DNA of 64,000 bases, taken from the NCBI RefSeq assembly GCF_000226095.1, contig NC_016474.1, positions 372,001 to 436,000 of the forward strand, given 5' to 3'. Source of the stretch: Thermothelomyces thermophilus ATCC 42464 (lineage: Eukaryota; Ascomycota; Sordariomycetes; Sordariales; Chaetomiaceae). The notes under the pieces were generated by a model. The model saw only the letters and a list, made by a program, of their open reading frames with translations. It was not told the DNA's origin and searched no databases. Below are positions 21,478-32,640 of the stretch, in pieces. Position 1 is the stretch's first letter, and the number at the start of each line of letters is the position of its first letter. Made by a program: the position numbers and the translations under genes.

Positions 21478-23328
21478 ATGGATCGGCACGACCCCATCGA
21501 CCTCGAAGGCTTGCCTTCAGATGCGTTTGACACCGAAGATTTCGACGATGATCAACCGCAGACCGCGAGCGACCGTTCGAGTTCGCCTGCCGAGTCATCC
21601 CCGGTGGACAGTGACGATGACGAGGTGGAATACTCTGACCCGGAGCTGGATGAGATCGGAGGAGTAGGAGACGAGGCGGATCACGACAGCCAGGAAGACG
21701 ATGATTTTGAGGTTCAGGACGAGGACGAGGACGAGGACGACACCGACGACGAACACTCATCGTTTGATCTCGAGAACGATGATCCGTATGATTTAGTACT
21801 AGACGGCGAGGCGGTACTAGACGAGCTTTGGGCCGAAAGTGCGCACGATTGGGGTTTTGGCGGAGACTCGGAGCGAGAGACCTCCAACGAGCGACCTTCT
21901 GCAAGCCCTAGCGCAGGCCACCGGTTCGCAGGACTACTTGCAGAAATTCATGCTCGCCGAGACGCCGAGGGCGATTCGCTTTTTGTCGACCGAGGCCCCA
22001 ATATCCTTCCGCCACTGGAGGAGCTCATTTCGAACGTCAGACGTAACCACGCACGCGCCCTCGGTTTGGCCTCCGAGCTGCACTCTCATCTCTTTGGTGG
22101 TCAGGAAAGGACCTCTCGCGGCTCGTTGGGAGGAGCAACAGCGGGGCCTTCACGGGAGAGCCATCGCCAGAATCATCGCCAAAGTTCTCACCGAACGCCG
22201 CAGGGCCCAAGTCGAGAGCGGGCTAGGATGAACGACAACCGACACAGCGGCTTGCGCGATGAACTGGTTGAGGTGGAGGTGCAGCCATCACGAGCGTCTC
22301 TACGTCGCAGTCGGAGCCCTCCCCGGCGGCAGCCCGAAGTCATCGATTTAACTGGGGAGCCGGATTCACCTGAACTGCCCAGAGCTGTTGTTCCACCGAG
22401 AGGAGCGCGTGCGTCAAACGCGCCCGCCGCTGGAAGGAACCCGCGCCGGCACGCGTCCCTCAACCAGCGCACCCCTTCTCTCGCGCGCACCGACAGCAGC
22501 ATTCTCGGAAACCAGACAAATGTAATCGACCTCACCTTAGACGACTCCCCCGCCCCACCCCCGCTGCCGCAACAGCTTCCTCGCCGCAATAATCCCGACA
22601 ATTCTCCTCACCATCGTCACCACCACAACCATCAACATCGGCACCGTCATTCGGCCCGCGCCCAGGCCAGCGATCTGGATAACCCCGGAGGGTTCGGCGC
22701 TAGGTTTGCCGGGATTATCAGGAACCTCGACATCATTCACCGTTTTGGCTTCGGTCGTCAGCCCGAGGTCGAGGTGCAGTTCATCGGCGGCCGAGGCCTC
22801 AACATGGACAATCCGCTGGGGGCCAATATCCCCAACCTCGACTACCGCGTCAACGGGAGTCATCCGGGTAGCACTCCCAAACCCGACCATGTGCCGCCTC
22901 CCCCCGCGCGCGAAGGCTTCACTCGTGACACGGGCAACCCCGATGATGTGGTTATTTGCCCCAGTTGCGAGCAAGAACTAAAGTACGACCCGGATGCCGG
23001 GAATGAGAGTGGCGTGCGGCCCGCCAAGAAACCTCGGACCAGGAAGGATCAAGAAGAACACCACTTCTGGGCGCTCAAGGATTGCGGTCATGTAAGCTCA
23101 CTGTTGCAATGCGCCTGGTCGCCTCTCTTCATTGTACCCTTGGACTAACTTGCTCCTTTTGCAAAGGTCTACTGCAAGGACTGCTATGAGAACCGGCGGG
23201 TGGGATCCAAGAACTCATCGGTACGTTTCCGGCGGGATCCCGAGAATACCCGGAAAAACCTCTGCGCCGTTGAGGGCTGCACCTCCGAGGCCAACAACAA
23301 GTCGAACTGGGTCGGCCTGTTCGTTTAA
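21478..23328 (+). CDS. SIM-containing RING-like protein, candidate SUMO-targeted ubiquitin ligase subunit
   Basis: Two exons (21478-23091 and 23167-23328) give 591 residues. The N-terminus is very acidic (residues about 40-110). Two strong SUMO-interacting motifs are visible: VIDLT at residue 288 and VIDLT at residue 349, each followed by acidic residues. The C-terminus has a zinc-binding arrangement typical of a RING variant: CPSC (about 494-497), a charged linker, DCGHVYCKDC and CAVEGC, ending SNWVGLFV. SIMs plus a terminal RING define the Slx5/Slx8/RNF4 class, which ubiquitinates SUMOylated nuclear proteins during DNA repair. The single intron splits the RING right after the conserved CGH. 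The Slx5-like assignment is inference; it could be another nuclear RING protein. Confidence 0.85.
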
Positions 23329-24522
23329 ACGAGCTTTTCTCTGCTCTCGGCTTAGTTTCCACCGGGAAGCACACGGGCTGTGGGTAGTCTTTTAGCGGGG
23401 GCGTTTCTTTCGGTATCGTCCCGAGAGTCCAGATATGGCAGTCGTGGTGAACTCTTTCAACATCTGGATTTGGCACTTCTTGCTCGTTCGGTGGTCATCG
23501 TCTGATCTTCGACTCTTGAGACGCGCATATAGGTCGCGTCGAACATGCGTTATGGGAGGATATCTATCATGGCATGATCGGGCGTTGGGTCACTTGGCTT
23601 GGGGTCACTGGGTCACATAATGGCAACGGTGGAATGCCTAAGCGTGGATGGAGGGGAGCATAGAGGCGTTTTTAAGGATATGTGTTTCATTATTCAACGC
23701 TTTGTACGGCTGGCTCGATCCCTTTCAATTACAAGGTCGGAGTCGGCCTTTCTCATCTCATTTCTCCCACCTGTTCTTCTCTCCCACCACTCGAGGTAAC
23801 CAGGGCTTACTTAGAGGCCCGACATATACGAGACCTCGTATGGTAGTGCGGTGTGGGCTGCCTTGGCTCAAGAGAAGTGACGGCAGATCAATTAAAGACC
23901 CGGACAGCGCATTCTAAAGGGCTTTCTCTGCACAAACAAGCATGTGGTGGTTGGTATCTTCGGTTGAACAGGGACCTTTGTGGTCGTCTCCAAACATTAC
24001 ATGTTACATCATCTGAATATTCACCTTCCCTCGAGCGTTGTGGGGTCGCTCGCCTACCCTCGTTCGAAGGCTGGTTGCTCTCTCCGTTGACTCATTTTTT
24101 TTTCCGTCTCGTCGCATTCGAATCCGGCGTCTCCGTCGCTGACATTTCTGCAGTTGCCCGGCCATCTTTTCCGTCTCGCTTTATCGTCGGCAAATCCGTT
24201 GTTACCTGATACTGGATAAGTGATCAAGCCATTAATGATGGGCAAGGTCGTTGAGAGTTGAGATGACCAGCACCAGTAGACAATGTGCCCCATTGCCCGA
24301 GTAGAGCAAACGCAGGCCGCCACAATCTCACTTGTTCGATTGATGGGAGGTGGGCTGCTCCATTTAAAGCTGCATCAACACAGGATGAACACCTTCCTAG
24401 CACGGATATTCCATGCCGCCCGATTCTCCAGACCTGAAGGTTCGGTGAAGCTCGCCTAGTGCAGGGCCATCTATGGCTTCTTGATTCAGCTCATAGCTAC
24501 ACAGCCTAAGCCCGTTTCCACA
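23329..24522. other. Convergent 1.2 kb intergenic region
   Basis: 3' flanks of two genes facing each other. No coding frame with fungal gene character was seen. Confidence 0.5.
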
Positions 24523-26949
24523 TTACGGGATGATATATCCCCTCCTGCCCCTCGACCTGCGCTCCGCAAGCTTAACGTCCTCCGTGCTTGCTTCTCTCCT
24601 CCGCAGCTTCGGCAGCGTGATGTATTGCTCCGGATCCTGGGGTAGCAGCTGCTTGAAGATGGGCTGCGACCCGACCGACCGCTTCTGCAGCTTGTCCTCC
24701 ATCAACTGATGCAGCCGCTTCGTCGTCAAGAACTGGCCCGCTCCCACCGGCCGGCCGGCCCCTCCACCTACCACTCCTTCTCCTCCTCCTCCTCCTCCTC
24801 TCCCTCGTCCACCATTGCCACTATTTTTTCCTCCCGCTCCTCCCCCTGCTCCACCACCACCTCCTGCTCCACCTCCTCCCCCTCCTCCTACCCCTACATC
24901 ATCATCTTCGTCGTCATCCACACGGCTATCCACCGACGCAGCCCTCGACTGGATCCTCGAGGACGAAGACGACTGCGGAGGGGGCACCCACTCCTCGAGA
25001 ACCTCGCACATGGCGGCCGTCATGTCGTCGCTCGTGCTCGACTCGAAGCCGCAGGCGGCGAAGAGGTGCTTGGTGTAGGCCTCGGCGCCCGGCGGGGGCT
25101 GCCAGTGGAGGTGGCGCAGGCTGGCGCCGCCGGCGGCGCAGCAGTCGAGCACCAGGAGCACGTCGCACGCCGCCGACAGGATCGGGTCGCGGATCGCCGA
25201 CCAGGGGACCGAGGCGATCGGACGGAGGCGCTCGCTGGGTTCAGTCAGCTGTGTCAGTACGTTCGTTATTTTTCATTAAAAAAAGGGGGGAGTGAGGCGA
25301 AAACAAAAATGGAGAGGTGGTAGATAGCGGGCTAGCAAGGACGGACGTACTATTTCTTGAGGAGGTTTTGGCGGCTGTCGAGTCGGCCCTTAGTCGCGTA
25401 GGCGCCGCCGGTCAGGAGGGCGGCGTACAGATCGGCCGCGGCGGCTTTGAGCCACTCGGCGTTCTCCGGGTGATCGTGGCTGGGAGTGAGGGAAGAGTGT
25501 CAGTGAGTAAGGGGAACATTTCCGGGCGATCAAAAGGGGGACAAGAATAGAAGAAAGGAGGGGGGGCGGGGGAAGTGGGAGCTAACCTGCTAAACACCAA
25601 CTCATTGTCGTCGTCCATCGCCCCGTGGCCGTGGTAATAGATGATCAGCAGCGTATCGTCAGCCGCGTAGCGAGCGCAGAACTGCTTGATCTTGGTCTTG
25701 AGGCTCTCGACGGATCGGTGCATCGGGATGAGGTACTCGTGCACCGCATAACCGTACCCCTCGAGGGTGGCGCGCAGCCGGGCGGTCTCTTGCTCGAGAG
25801 AGACGTACTCGGTCTCCGGCTGCGCCGTGTAGTCCTCCAGCCGGAGATCGTGAAACGACCAAGTAAGGATCAGGGCATGCACCCTGTTGTACTGCGGCTT
25901 GGGCCCGCGATATCTGCTGTTGGTTTGTCGACGTCGGCGCGTTAGATCCTCCCCTAGGGATACGCCAGTTATTGACATAACAGGAACGCTTGGACTCACG
26001 AGTTCGCCCTATTTCTCGTCCCGGGACTGACCTCCTTCCTGCGAGCCCCTTCCCCCAACATCTCGAAGCTCTCGCGCCTCCTCCGGGGCACCCTCGGGTT
26101 CGGCAGCCTCTCTCCGCCACCCAACCTCAGCCTCAGATCGTCTTCATGGAGTGAGTGCCTTCCGTCGTCCGAGAATAGGTGAAAGCCCCTCTCGTAACCG
26201 TCCCGCAGTCCATCCATCTCCAGTTCCATGTCCAAAACTCTGTCCTCCGACCGCGGTCGCGTCCTAAACCTCTCCCCGTGCCACTCACCCAGCGCCGGGA
26301 TCCGCGGCTGACGTCGAACCCGAGAGGCGCCAAAGGATGGCACTCGTCGGGGGGTCCGCCTCAAAGGACGATCCCAGCGGTTGCCAGCGTCATCGTCATC
26401 CACATCGCCGTCTTCACTCCCCTCGTCGTCGACCTCGGGCGACGAGTCCGACAGTCCACCGGACAGGCGCGAGAGCGAGAGGGACCGAGCGCGTGGGTGG
26501 TGGTGGTGGTGGTGGTGATGGTGCGCGCGCCGAGGATAGACCGGGAGATGCTCGTCGCTGCCGCCGAAGAAGGGGGTGGGGGCGGCGGCAGTGGACTTGT
26601 CGAGGCGGAGGCGCTGCTTGAGGGATTCCTTCTCCAAGCCGGCCGAGAGGGAGGGCCGCAGGGTTGTCCTGCGGCCGTGGGGGGCGGCGGCGGCAGCAGC
26701 GCCAGCGGCTGTGATGCTTGGTCGTCGGGAGCGGGGCCGGAACGGGAGATCGCCGCCGTAGCCGATCACGCTGGCTGCCGGCCGCCCGCCAAATGCCGCG
26801 CCCGAGTAATAATCCGTCTCATCTTCGTCATAGCCGTCGCCGTCGCCGACAAAGGTGAGCGTGTCCCAAGCAGCGCTGTGGTGGTGACCGCCGCTGCCCC
26901 CAGTGTAGTCGTAGTCGTAGGCGTGGTGATGGCGGTCGAAGCGGGTCAT
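24523..26949 (-). CDS. Caspase-fold (metacaspase-like) protein with low-complexity extensions
   Basis: Four exons on the minus strand (26949-26000, 25916-25587, 25479-25351, 25234-24523) give 706 residues. The clan CD fold is suggested by HALILTWS, a central helical stretch, LLIIYYHGHG (residues 406-415) holding the candidate catalytic His, and DVLLVLDCCAAGG (494-506) with the candidate Cys at 501/502. Typical fungal metacaspases have YSGHG and DSCHSG, so both motifs are variant. About 80 residues separate the two sites. The first 316 residues are disordered, with His runs and acidic runs. After the catalytic region comes a Gly-rich tract (near residues 567-620). The start at 26949 is the first true ATG of the frame. 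I infer a caspase-like hydrolase; activity and substrate are unknown. Confidence 0.85.
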
Positions 26950-27864
26950 TTCAGCCCAAGATTCAGCTGCTTCGCCGAGTGAGGTTTGTGTCCGTGGAAT
27001 GACAGTCAAAAGAAAAGCTTCAAGATGTGTTGTGCCTCAGCGCGCGTGTTGCGATTAACAGGGGTAGAAAAGAGGCAGGCTGAGGTGTGTGGATGTGGGG
27101 AGTATTAGGGCGGACAACTGCAACAATCTGCAGGGCGAGACTGCCCTACCCTAAAAAGAGATAGATGAATATCACAACCTAATTACGCTATTAAGAAACG
27201 TCTCGCATGCGAAAGTCGCAGGCGCGCAGGTTGGATATGACGGTATTCTGTATGCTGAGGAATGAAGAAACCGTTAGGCCTCCGACGTGAAATCCGGGGC
27301 TGACGCTGACCCACAAACAGGCGTGACAGCATTCGCCGCCCTGGATTTCCCGCCTGAGGTTTTGCAGGCTGCATGCTAATGTCAGACCGGCAGGGGTTTT
27401 GTCGGACCACACGAGTCCCAAGCCACGGCCGTCTGCATTGCAGCCATGCGTGTCCTGCTTCCGGTCTTCATTTCTGCCCAATCGCGGCTGCTTGGCAACC
27501 AAGAATAACGCGCAGCGCCGTCGTGTGGAGGGGCAGCCTCGGGAAACACGGGGTGACACCGTGACCACAAGACTGAGGGGCTAGGGGGGCTGAAAAAAAG
27601 GGATATTCGCATATTCTGAACTCATCCCATCCATGTTTAACCGCATGTTTCTCCAACAAGTCTCCAGAATGTTCGGGTACACAATGTTTGGGTATTCAGG
27701 GGCCGCATGATATCCTGGCGAATCAGGGTTAGGGCTGGGGTACTGCGTATACATGATCCAAACCAACTGCCCCTTTCTCGTACACGACCGCCCAGTCCTG
27801 CTCATAGTCGGTCGTGACGTCTTCCAAACCGTCATATCTTCATTATCATCTGTCGCGTACTTTC
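26950..27864. other. Intergenic region
   Basis: Upstream flank of the caspase-fold gene and 3' flank of the large disordered protein. A minus-strand frame of about 125 codons at 27191-27568 lacks any family signal and was not accepted. Confidence 0.5.
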
Positions 27865-30540
27865 TTATCCTGTCGTCGCAAATAGGAGTTCAAGGTCCAT
27901 CGAGTCAAGCTCGACGTCGCCGTATTCCGTCTCCTGGGAGGCTGTGTGCATGATGGTTGGCAGGCTTGCTGCGTCCTCCTTGTGTACATTTGAGGGTGCG
28001 CTGTTGTTACTGGTGGTTGGGGGTTTCTGCTGTGGAAGGGTGGCATGTTCGTATTCCCGCCTGGTCGCATCCTCTCTCATTTGGTTCTCCATATTTGGTG
28101 GCGGGCTCCCCTTCTGCTTGTCCAGGCCACGCCCAATGCCAACCGAACCGGCCTTTGCCGCGTCCTGCTGCGCTTCACGCTCGCGGCGGCGCCTTTCTTC
28201 CTCTTCCTGGTACGTCTTGATGCTTCGGTCCAAGGCTAATGCGACTATCCCTTCCCCGCTAGAACCAAAGAAACGTGGCTTTTCCGGCGAGGGGCCCCGC
28301 GGTTGACCCTCTGGAGGTTGTCGGGTTTTATCCGATGGTGGTACATACTTGTTGCACTCGAGTGCAGGCTTCCTCTCGACAACACAAGTCGGCGTTGAAC
28401 AACAACCATTGCCCACGGCACTGCCAGGTAATTGCCTGGTTGCGCAAATGGGACTTGGGTGACGTCTAGCCGTGGAATCTGGAGGCTTCGGCCGATGCTG
28501 GGGCGTTGATCGTTGGGCCGTAATACCTGACGGAGAGTGGGACAAGAGCGAAGGTTGCTGAGGGACCGTTGTTCGTTGTTTGAATGGAGGCGGCCCATTG
28601 TTGCTTCTTGGGTTGACCGTCCCGGTACTGCTTGTGGGCTCATCGAGTTCCCGCAAGTCCTGAGACGAAAAGGATAAGTCTTGAGTAGAAAGAAAGGATA
28701 GCTCGAAGGCATCGCTCGGCTCTGGTACCAGGGCTGGTTTCCCGGCGACCGCCTTCATTTGCGCCTGTTGTACTACCGTTGTGGGACGCGGTGGTGGCGC
28801 CATTGGCTCTTGGACGTGAGTAACTCGCCGTGCAAGGCGTCTTGAGCGGTCCGTCACGAACGCGGCGATAGGCGGACGCTCGGTATCAGGCCGTGCCGGT
28901 TTCGAGACTGCAGGTGGCGAGTCTCCCTGTATCTCTCTTGCTTCCTGGGTCGGACTAGGGAGCAGCTCGTCCAAATGTGACGTGATAAAGAGCTGGGTGC
29001 TTGTAGGCGGTTCTGATAGGAAGTTGCCCTGAGGGCTCCTCGACTGAGCCTTGGCGGCGGAAGTCTGGCTAACCGGCTGGTTATGAGTGGCGGCATTTCG
29101 AAGACGCGCGGGAAGGAACTGAGGCTTTTGCACTGTTCCCGCCGAGGAATTGCTGGGTTTGGTTTGCCTGAACGCGGGACCGTTGTTTGGGCTTTGGCGT
29201 TGAGGAGTAGCTATGGTATGCTTGTAGGGCGAAGCAAACTTTGACGCGCCATCAGTCACGGAAACTGGCCGCATCCGATTTGAGGAATTGGTTATCTCTT
29301 GCAAGGCTTTTCGGGTCGGTACAGGTTGGGCTTGCGGGGGCCTCGACGAGGGGCGCTGTTGTTGTTGTTGTTGTTGTTGCTGCTGCTGCGGAGGGCTTGC
29401 GCGAGGTAATGGATTCGGAGTTTGCGGTCGCTTGTTGATCGGCGGTTTCTCCGGCATTGGCGACATGGCCAGTTGCTTTGGCTGAGGTTTGGGCGTCGTT
29501 GCCATTGCCCGCTCATGCATCGTGATATTCCGGTTCCGAGAGGGCGTCTGCTGCCGGACGGATGGGACAACGGGGCGCTTGGTCATCACCCCCTTGTCCA
29601 GCCCTTCATCCACGACAACCTCCGAGGGTTTGGTCAGAACCGCATTCCCGGCTGATATGGGTCTGCAAACCACCGTCGGGCTTGCATTCTCCGAGGATGT
29701 TGCGGCTGATGTTGGATTCCCGGCTCTTCGCTGTTCCAACTGAGACTCGGTTCGCAGTTCCGCCTGCGCAGATGCCGAACGACTTTCACCCTCGCCGGTA
29801 CAGGCTTTCGCAACAGGCGCTGGGACCTTAACCGCCTCCGCTAAATTAATTACGGGATAACCTGGAACCGACACCTTTGATTCCGCCGTGAAACTACTCT
29901 TCTCGGCCCTCTCGATAGCCGTGACCGCGGAAGGGCTTTCCACTCCTTTCGCGTCGGGAGCTCTCTGCGGGCCGTGATCTTCCCCTTCCTCCCCTTTTGG
30001 ATCTTGTTCCAGACGCCTCCTCTTGCTCTCACTTGTATCTGTGGCTTCCCTGAACGGTTCTTCTTCGTTGGAACGGTACCCGACAACCGACCCAGCTCCG
30101 GTAGCCTCGGCCTGCACAGCAGATATGTCCACACTCTCCCCTGCAGCATTCCGCTTCTTGCCCGCGCCGTTGCCCCGGACAAAGCGAGCGATGGTATCCT
30201 GACTAGGACGCACGTCGACAAGCGGCAGTCCCTTCCGTCTCTTCTCCTCGAGCGCCTGCTGCTCTTTGGCCTTCTTCCTCTCGCGCAGGACGCGGGCTCG
30301 GTTCAATTGTTTCTCGCGCTCGAGCTCGCGGCGGATGCGCTCCTGCTCCTCTCGCTCGATGCGGCGCTGCTCGGCTTTGGAGAGACGGGGCCCCCGTGTG
30401 GCTTCGCGGTAGAGCTTCTGGGCCTGCTTCGAGGTCATCGGCGGCTTGCTCTGTGGTCCATTGGTCGGTCGGGACATGAGCCCTTGCATGCCGAGCGGGT
30501 TGGGCACCAGGGTGAAGGTGTGCTGGTGCCGGGGCGCCAT
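27865..30540 (-). CDS. Large disordered conserved-looking protein, function unknown
   Basis: A single exon gives 891 residues from the ATG at 30540 (MAPRHQHTFTLVPNPLG). An in-frame ATG at 30735 would add 65 residues of weak-looking sequence. The N-terminal third has a strongly charged helical segment (MTSKQAQKLYREATRGP, then SKAEQRRIEREEQERIRREL), likely a long helix or coiled coil. It is followed by GLPLVDVRPSQDTIARFVRG, a compact block that looks conserved. The rest is Pro/Ser/Gln-rich with a polyglutamine run (plus-strand 29361-29393) and isolated hydrophobic motifs (STQLFITSHLDELLPSPTQE, FELSFLSTQDLSFSSQDLRE). The very C-terminus, GDVELDSMDLELLFATTG, is acidic/hydrophobic and might bind a partner. 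I do not recognise the family well enough to name it. Nuclear location is inferred from basic patches. Confidence 0.75.
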   Translation of the reverse strand: MAPRHQHTFTLVPNPLGMQGLMSRPTNGPQSKPPMTSKQAQKLYREATRGPRLSKAEQRRIEREEQERIRRELEREKQLNRARVLRERKKAKEQQALEEKRRKGLPLVDVRPSQDTIARFVRGNGAGKKRNAAGESVDISAVQAEATGAGSVVGYRSNEEEPFREATDTSESKRRRLEQDPKGEEGEDHGPQRAPDAKGVESPSAVTAIERAEKSSFTAESKVSVPGYPVINLAEAVKVPAPVAKACTGEGESRSASAQAELRTESQLEQRRAGNPTSAATSSENASPTVVCRPISAGNAVLTKPSEVVVDEGLDKGVMTKRPVVPSVRQQTPSRNRNITMHERAMATTPKPQPKQLAMSPMPEKPPINKRPQTPNPLPRASPPQQQQQQQQQQQRPSSRPPQAQPVPTRKALQEITNSSNRMRPVSVTDGASKFASPYKHTIATPQRQSPNNGPAFRQTKPSNSSAGTVQKPQFLPARLRNAATHNQPVSQTSAAKAQSRSPQGNFLSEPPTSTQLFITSHLDELLPSPTQEAREIQGDSPPAVSKPARPDTERPPIAAFVTDRSRRLARRVTHVQEPMAPPPRPTTVVQQAQMKAVAGKPALVPEPSDAFELSFLSTQDLSFSSQDLRELDEPTSSTGTVNPRSNNGPPPFKQRTTVPQQPSLLSHSPSGITAQRSTPQHRPKPPDSTARRHPSPICATRQLPGSAVGNGCCSTPTCVVERKPALECNKYVPPSDKTRQPPEGQPRGPSPEKPRFFGSSGEGIVALALDRSIKTYQEEEERRRREREAQQDAAKAGSVGIGRGLDKQKGSPPPNMENQMREDATRREYEHATLPQQKPPTTSNNSAPSNVHKEDAASLPTIMHTASQETEYGDVELDSMDLELLFATTG

Positions 30541-30952
30541 GGCGACATTGCTGCGGTTGTTGTGGTTGCTGCTGCTGCTGGTGGTATTCAGGTTTGCGGA
30601 GTGCAGTGTTGTCGAGCCCCGTCGATTTGCAATCAGCCCGCGTCGAAGTGCTGTGAGTTGATACGCGTTGGTGGGGCACAGGTGATGATGCACACGGTGG
30701 GGGAATGCACTGCAGTGCAGCGCCCTTGACTCCATTGAGAACGCGAGGTCACATGCTTCCTTCCCGACGGCCACCGTCCTGGTAATCCAAATAGCCCTTT
30801 CCTAGGTACTCGCCTACAGCCCAATTTGGGCAATATTATTGACAGATACAAGATGGATAGTTCCATCTAAGAAAAATATTAGCTAGGTACCTTGTGCGAT
30901 TTCTTTGGCAAGCTAGGTCAGTGTGCTCGCCGATGCTTGTTGTGAATGATGA

Positions 30953-31330
30953 TTAATTGACACCAAAGATCGGCCTAATTAGTCCGGGGCATACTTTGCC
31001 GCATCCTCGTGAGCGAGCTGCGGTGTCTTCCATGCGTAGCAGGTATGCAGACAGAATCGTCTCGTAGCTGTCGCCCTTGTCGCCGTCCGGGGGCAGTTGG
31101 TACACTCGCCACCCCGTTTTGTTTTTGCCAGAGTCAGCGGCGGGGCTCAGGCTTCTGCCGGATGATGGTTTCCATGTTGGAGATTGCCTGCCGGAGCTCG
31201 TTAGAGATGGCGGCAATGGGTGTGAAGCAAAGAAGACCTCGTAGATGGTGTTTCAAACGCCGAGATGTTGGTACCATATCTTGAAGACCTTCTCAAGTGC
31301 TGCTTAAGCTAAGGGGATGCCAGGACCTTG
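30953..31330 (-). pseudogene. Possible decayed gene fragment
   Basis: On the minus strand, one frame reads coding-like sequence (VFKIWYQHLGV, later GWRVYQLPPDGDKGDSYETI and LLRMEDTAARS). It is interrupted by a stop and has no start or partner exons. GC-rich codon positions contrast with the AT-richer surroundings. The family was not recognised. It could be chance. Confidence 0.25.
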
Positions 31331-32429
31331 TCAATCGAGGCCAAAGAACCAAACTTCAGCCATGGGATGAGGCAGCTTAACCTCACCCTATTAACAATTT
31401 TCCTGTAGAGAGGAAGAGTAAGGTACTAATGAGAAGAGAAGGAGAAAGCTCAACCACATTATATTCAATGCATTCTATTCCCGTTGACTAATGCGGAGGG
31501 TGCCACGGAATTGAGTAGAAAGAAGGCGAAGACAGGGAGACGCGAGGACATTTCAAACCTAGGGGGCAAACATCGGTAATAGACCTTGCACTGAGAATGG
31601 CAGACATGTTTTGAAAGCGAGAGAAAAGGACAATGCATGATACCTATGAACAATTTTCAATATTATTATCATGCATCTAAGTTTGGAGCCTAGATGTGAA
31701 ACAGCGCGCAAGTATGATAACTTCAGGTACTGAACAATACTGTCTGATGTCTGATATGCTGGTAACCGACTATAAGAATTCTCCTGCCACCATGATCATG
31801 ATGCTCCCCCTGTGCGAGGTGTCTCCCGTCACGTTTCTCTGGTCTTTTTGTTCTGCTCCCAGACTGGTACCATTCATCAGCATCTGGAGAAGCACTAGTT
31901 CTACTTAGGTTATAGGCAAACTTCCCGTCTCTTAGCCAATGATCGCCCCATTTAATAGTGTGCATTCTTCGCCCTTGGAAATGGTTCTAATTATGTTTTC
32001 CAGAGTCGGGAACCCCCGAGTTTCCGTCGAGTCGAGTATATTCCGTTGACAAACATTAAGCTTATTTTCTGTATGTAAACAAACCCATAGCTCATCTCAT
32101 GATGGGCCAGATCAGATATCCTTGATTGAGTACTCGTAAGTAATGACTTCGTGTGACCGAATCAAAGAAGTCCACATTTGCCTCCTGCTGGCGATGGGCG
32201 AACAAGGTCCCAAGTTTATCTAAACTTTGACTTCTAACCCAGCCTAATGTAACAGTTGATTCTTCACTAATTTCTTTGCAAGTGTATACTTTAGTGCAAA
32301 AGTTGCACAATTGGAACACGCTCTTAGCTTCTTCCTCCCTTAGGGATTGTCTACTGGCAAAGGTCCATTATCGAACGTAGTAGCCATTCGAGAGAGCTTT
32401 ATAGCCAGTAGCTTGAAGGTCTAAAAGGT

Positions 32430-32640
32430 ACCTTGTTAAACTATATATAGAGAAAAACGAGTGATATTTATAGATAAAGGAAATGGCTAAAGCGTTTGTA
32501 AGCGTGTTACACGCTATAGCTAGCGCGTGGCTAGTGCTTTAGAAGCTCAAGCGCTTCTGACATCTATCCTTTAGGCTTACTCTTGATCACTGGTACTAAT
32601 ACTGCCACCCCCCGACGAGCAAGCACTGCTATCCTATAAG
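32430..32640. repeat. Hairpin-rich AT-rich patch, possible MITE remnant
   Basis: It contains a perfect 15-base palindrome-like hairpin at 32501-32515 (AGCGTGT-T-ACACGCT) and a second small hairpin, AGAAGC/GCTTCT, at 32541-32558. TA-rich sequence flanks both, with frequent GCTATAGC-like words. Terminal repeats are not clear. It may be a small decayed DNA transposon. Confidence 0.3.

Noticed and set aside
26179-26982. Plus-strand frame of 267 codons opposite the caspase-fold gene N-terminus
   Set aside because: Antisense of low-complexity His/Asp/Gly codons; no independent support.
27007-27009. TTG start 60 bases upstream of the caspase-fold ATG
   Set aside because: Nuclear fungal genes start at ATG; the first ATG in frame is at 26949.
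27191-27568. Minus-strand frame of about 125 codons between two genes
   Set aside because: No recognisable domain and codon use unlike neighbours.
29974-30729. Plus-strand frame of about 250 codons opposite the large disordered protein
   Set aside because: Antisense shadow; begins and ends arbitrarily and has no family resemblance.
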